Origin: Dongibacter bovis | Lineage (GTDB): Bacteria > Bacillota > Negativicutes > Selenomonadales > Selenomonadaceae | Direction of reading: 5' to 3' | NCBI GenBank assembly: GCA_902763085.1 | Contig: CACWQW010000009.1 | Span: 1-34,029, forward strand | Length of the DNA: 34,029 nucleotides | In this document: positions 33,265-34,029 of the stretch, one piece after another | How positions within the stretch are numbered: the first letter of the stretch is position 1 | Layout: every line of letters starts with the position of its first letter | Translations under genes and position numbers: made by a program | The notes under the pieces: generated by a model | Database searches by the model: none | Told to the model about the DNA's origin: nothing | What the model saw: the letters and a program-made list of their open reading frames with translations, nothing else

Positions 33265-33872
33265 CAAAGATCATTTACGTACGGCATGGGCAGACGGAGT
33301 GGAATACGGCTGGCCGTTACCAGGGGCAGTCTGATGTGGATCTCACGGAGGCTGGAAGAGCGCAGGCGGCGAAGCTGGCGGCGCATTTCCCCGTGGAAAA
33401 TGTACATGCCGTCTACGCGAGCGACCTCAAGCGCGCCATGGAGACGGCTGCCTGCATCGCGAGAGCCAAAGGACTTGAGGTCCAGCCACGCGCAGCGCTG
33501 CGGGAGCTCTCCTTTGGTGACTGGGAGGGGCTGACGTACGAGCAGATCACTGCCCGCTGGCCGGAAGCCCTGCGCGATTTCTTTGCGCGTCCGGACCGCT
33601 TGGAGATTCCGCACGGGGAGAGCTTTCCCATCCTGCAGAAGCGTGCGCTCGCCTGCATCGATGAGCTCGTCGCAAAGCACGAGGGCGAGACCATCGTCGT
33701 CGTCGCCCATGGTGCCATCCTTCGGACCATCCTGGCGGCAGCGCTCCACATGGATCTCCGCTACGTTTGGACCATCCGTCAATTCAATACAGCCGTGAAC
33801 ATCGTCTGCTATGAGAAAGAAGGCACGACGGTCGAGCTCGTCAACAGCACGGCGCATCTCCATCAGGCGTAG
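33261..33872 (+). CDS. cobC: Alpha-ribazole phosphatase (histidine phosphatase family)
   Basis: This 203-aa phosphoglycerate-mutase-like phosphatase removes phosphate from alpha-ribazole phosphate or cobalamin phosphate. The catalytic motif YVRHGQTEWN has phospho-histidine H9. SDLKRAMETAACIA, LRELSFGDWEGLTYEQI and VAHGAILRTIL (second histidine) are conserved. Such proteins vary in substrate, but the 4-base overlap with cobD and its place as last gene of the B12 operon support CobC. The ATG at 33261 follows GGAAAGGA. No clear terminator follows. Confidence 0.9.
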   Translation: MTKIIYVRHGQTEWNTAGRYQGQSDVDLTEAGRAQAAKLAAHFPVENVHAVYASDLKRAMETAACIARAKGLEVQPRAALRELSFGDWEGLTYEQITARWPEALRDFFARPDRLEIPHGESFPILQKRALACIDELVAKHEGETIVVVAHGAILRTILAAALHMDLRYVWTIRQFNTAVNIVCYEKEGTTVELVNSTAHLHQA

Positions 33873-33920
33873 TGCACAGACGCAGCTTTGTAGACGCGCG
33901 GACGTGCGGCGAGGCAGCAA

Positions 33921-33947
33921 ATGACATTTTCAGGCGGATTGTATAAT
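33921..33947 (+). promoter_or_regulatory. Possible promoter of a gene beyond the window
   Basis: ATGACA (33921-33926; 5 of 6) lies 15 bases before a perfect TATAAT (33942-33947). The spacing is short. A dyad TTAAGT-TGAAC-ACTTAA (33947-33963) overlaps the end of the -10 and the expected start region. AAAGGAG (34017-34023) near the window end would be the ribosome site of the next gene. Confidence 0.45.
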
Positions 33948-34018
33948 TAAGTTGAACACTTAAAAATCCATAGCGAACCCTTGTGGTAAAATGTAGTTGC
34001 ACACAAACACAACCACAA
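33947..34018 (+). repeat. Two inverted repeats in the terminal leader
   Basis: TTAAGT (33947-33952) and ACTTAA (33958-33963) form a perfect 6-bp dyad. TTGTGGT (33981-33987) and ACCACAA (34012-34018) form a perfect 7-bp dyad ending at the AAAGGAG ribosome site. They may be an operator, an IS end, or an mRNA structure; the sequence stops too soon to decide. Confidence 0.45.
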
Positions 34019-34029
34019 AGGAGAATCGC

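Overview
The window is a GC-rich bacterial chromosome segment, densely coded and almost entirely on the + strand. Two T-box leaders, AGGAGG-type ribosome binding sites, a Bacillus-type Pho box, an anaerobic (CbiF/CbiG-type) cobalamin cluster and a DUF438/hemerythrin/PAS protein point to an anaerobic Firmicute. The high GC suggests Negativicutes, for example the Selenomonas group. That placement is inference; no rRNA gene is present to test it.

Layout. 1-203: right end of an IS3-family element (last 32 codons of its transposase, terminal repeat, terminator). 276-3027: arsR-arsD-arsA with its own promoter, operator-like repeats and terminators, but no arsenite permease. 3005-4269: convergent MFS transporter on the minus strand with a perfect consensus promoter. 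4307-7319: ACT-domain protein (UPF0237), UPF0210/DUF711 protein, endonuclease III and a GNAT acetyltransferase of the N-acetylglutamate synthase-like type. 7356-8621: DUF438/hemerythrin-like/PAS protein, followed by a bidirectional terminator shared with a 68-aa minus-strand gene. 9134-9841: membrane-anchored protein of unknown function with an internal repeat.

9866-16464: tryptophan genes. A T-box leader with a UGG specifier precedes trpF-trpC-trpB-trpA. An antisense DNA-deoxyinosine-glycosylase-like gene follows and overlaps the trpA 3' end. Then come trpE-trpG. No trpD is present. 16522-19179: tandem PhoP-type box, Ppx/GppA phosphatase, pstB and phoU, without pstS/C/A. 19160-21823: T-box leader with a UAC (Tyr) specifier, then aroF (DAHP synthase), tyrA (prephenate dehydrogenase) and a UPF0158 gene. 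Chorismate made through aroF feeds both the trp and tyr branches, and each block carries a T-box that would read its own end product.

21836-33872: thirteen-gene cobalamin operon, cbiF-cbiG-cbiH-cbiJ-cbiC-cbiA-cobU-cbiP-cbiB-cobS-pduX-cobD-cobC, mostly joined by ATGA or TGATG overlaps. It covers the middle and late corrin-ring steps and nucleotide-loop assembly, including L-threonine kinase (PduX) and L-threonine-phosphate decarboxylase (CobD) for the aminopropanol linker. The early genes (cobA, cbiK/X, cbiL, cbiD, cbiE/T) must lie elsewhere. 33873-34029 holds a promoter-like stretch with two dyads and a ribosome binding site for a gene beyond the window.

I found no wholly unknown multi-gene system. 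The most unusual items are the trp layout, which resembles a noncontiguous operon around an antisense DNA-repair gene; the Cys-rich tail of ArsD in an ars operon without a pump; the Pho-box/ppx/pstB/phoU unit without transporter genes; the promoter-spanning inverted repeat at the MFS gene; and the duplicated-module membrane protein at 9134-9841.
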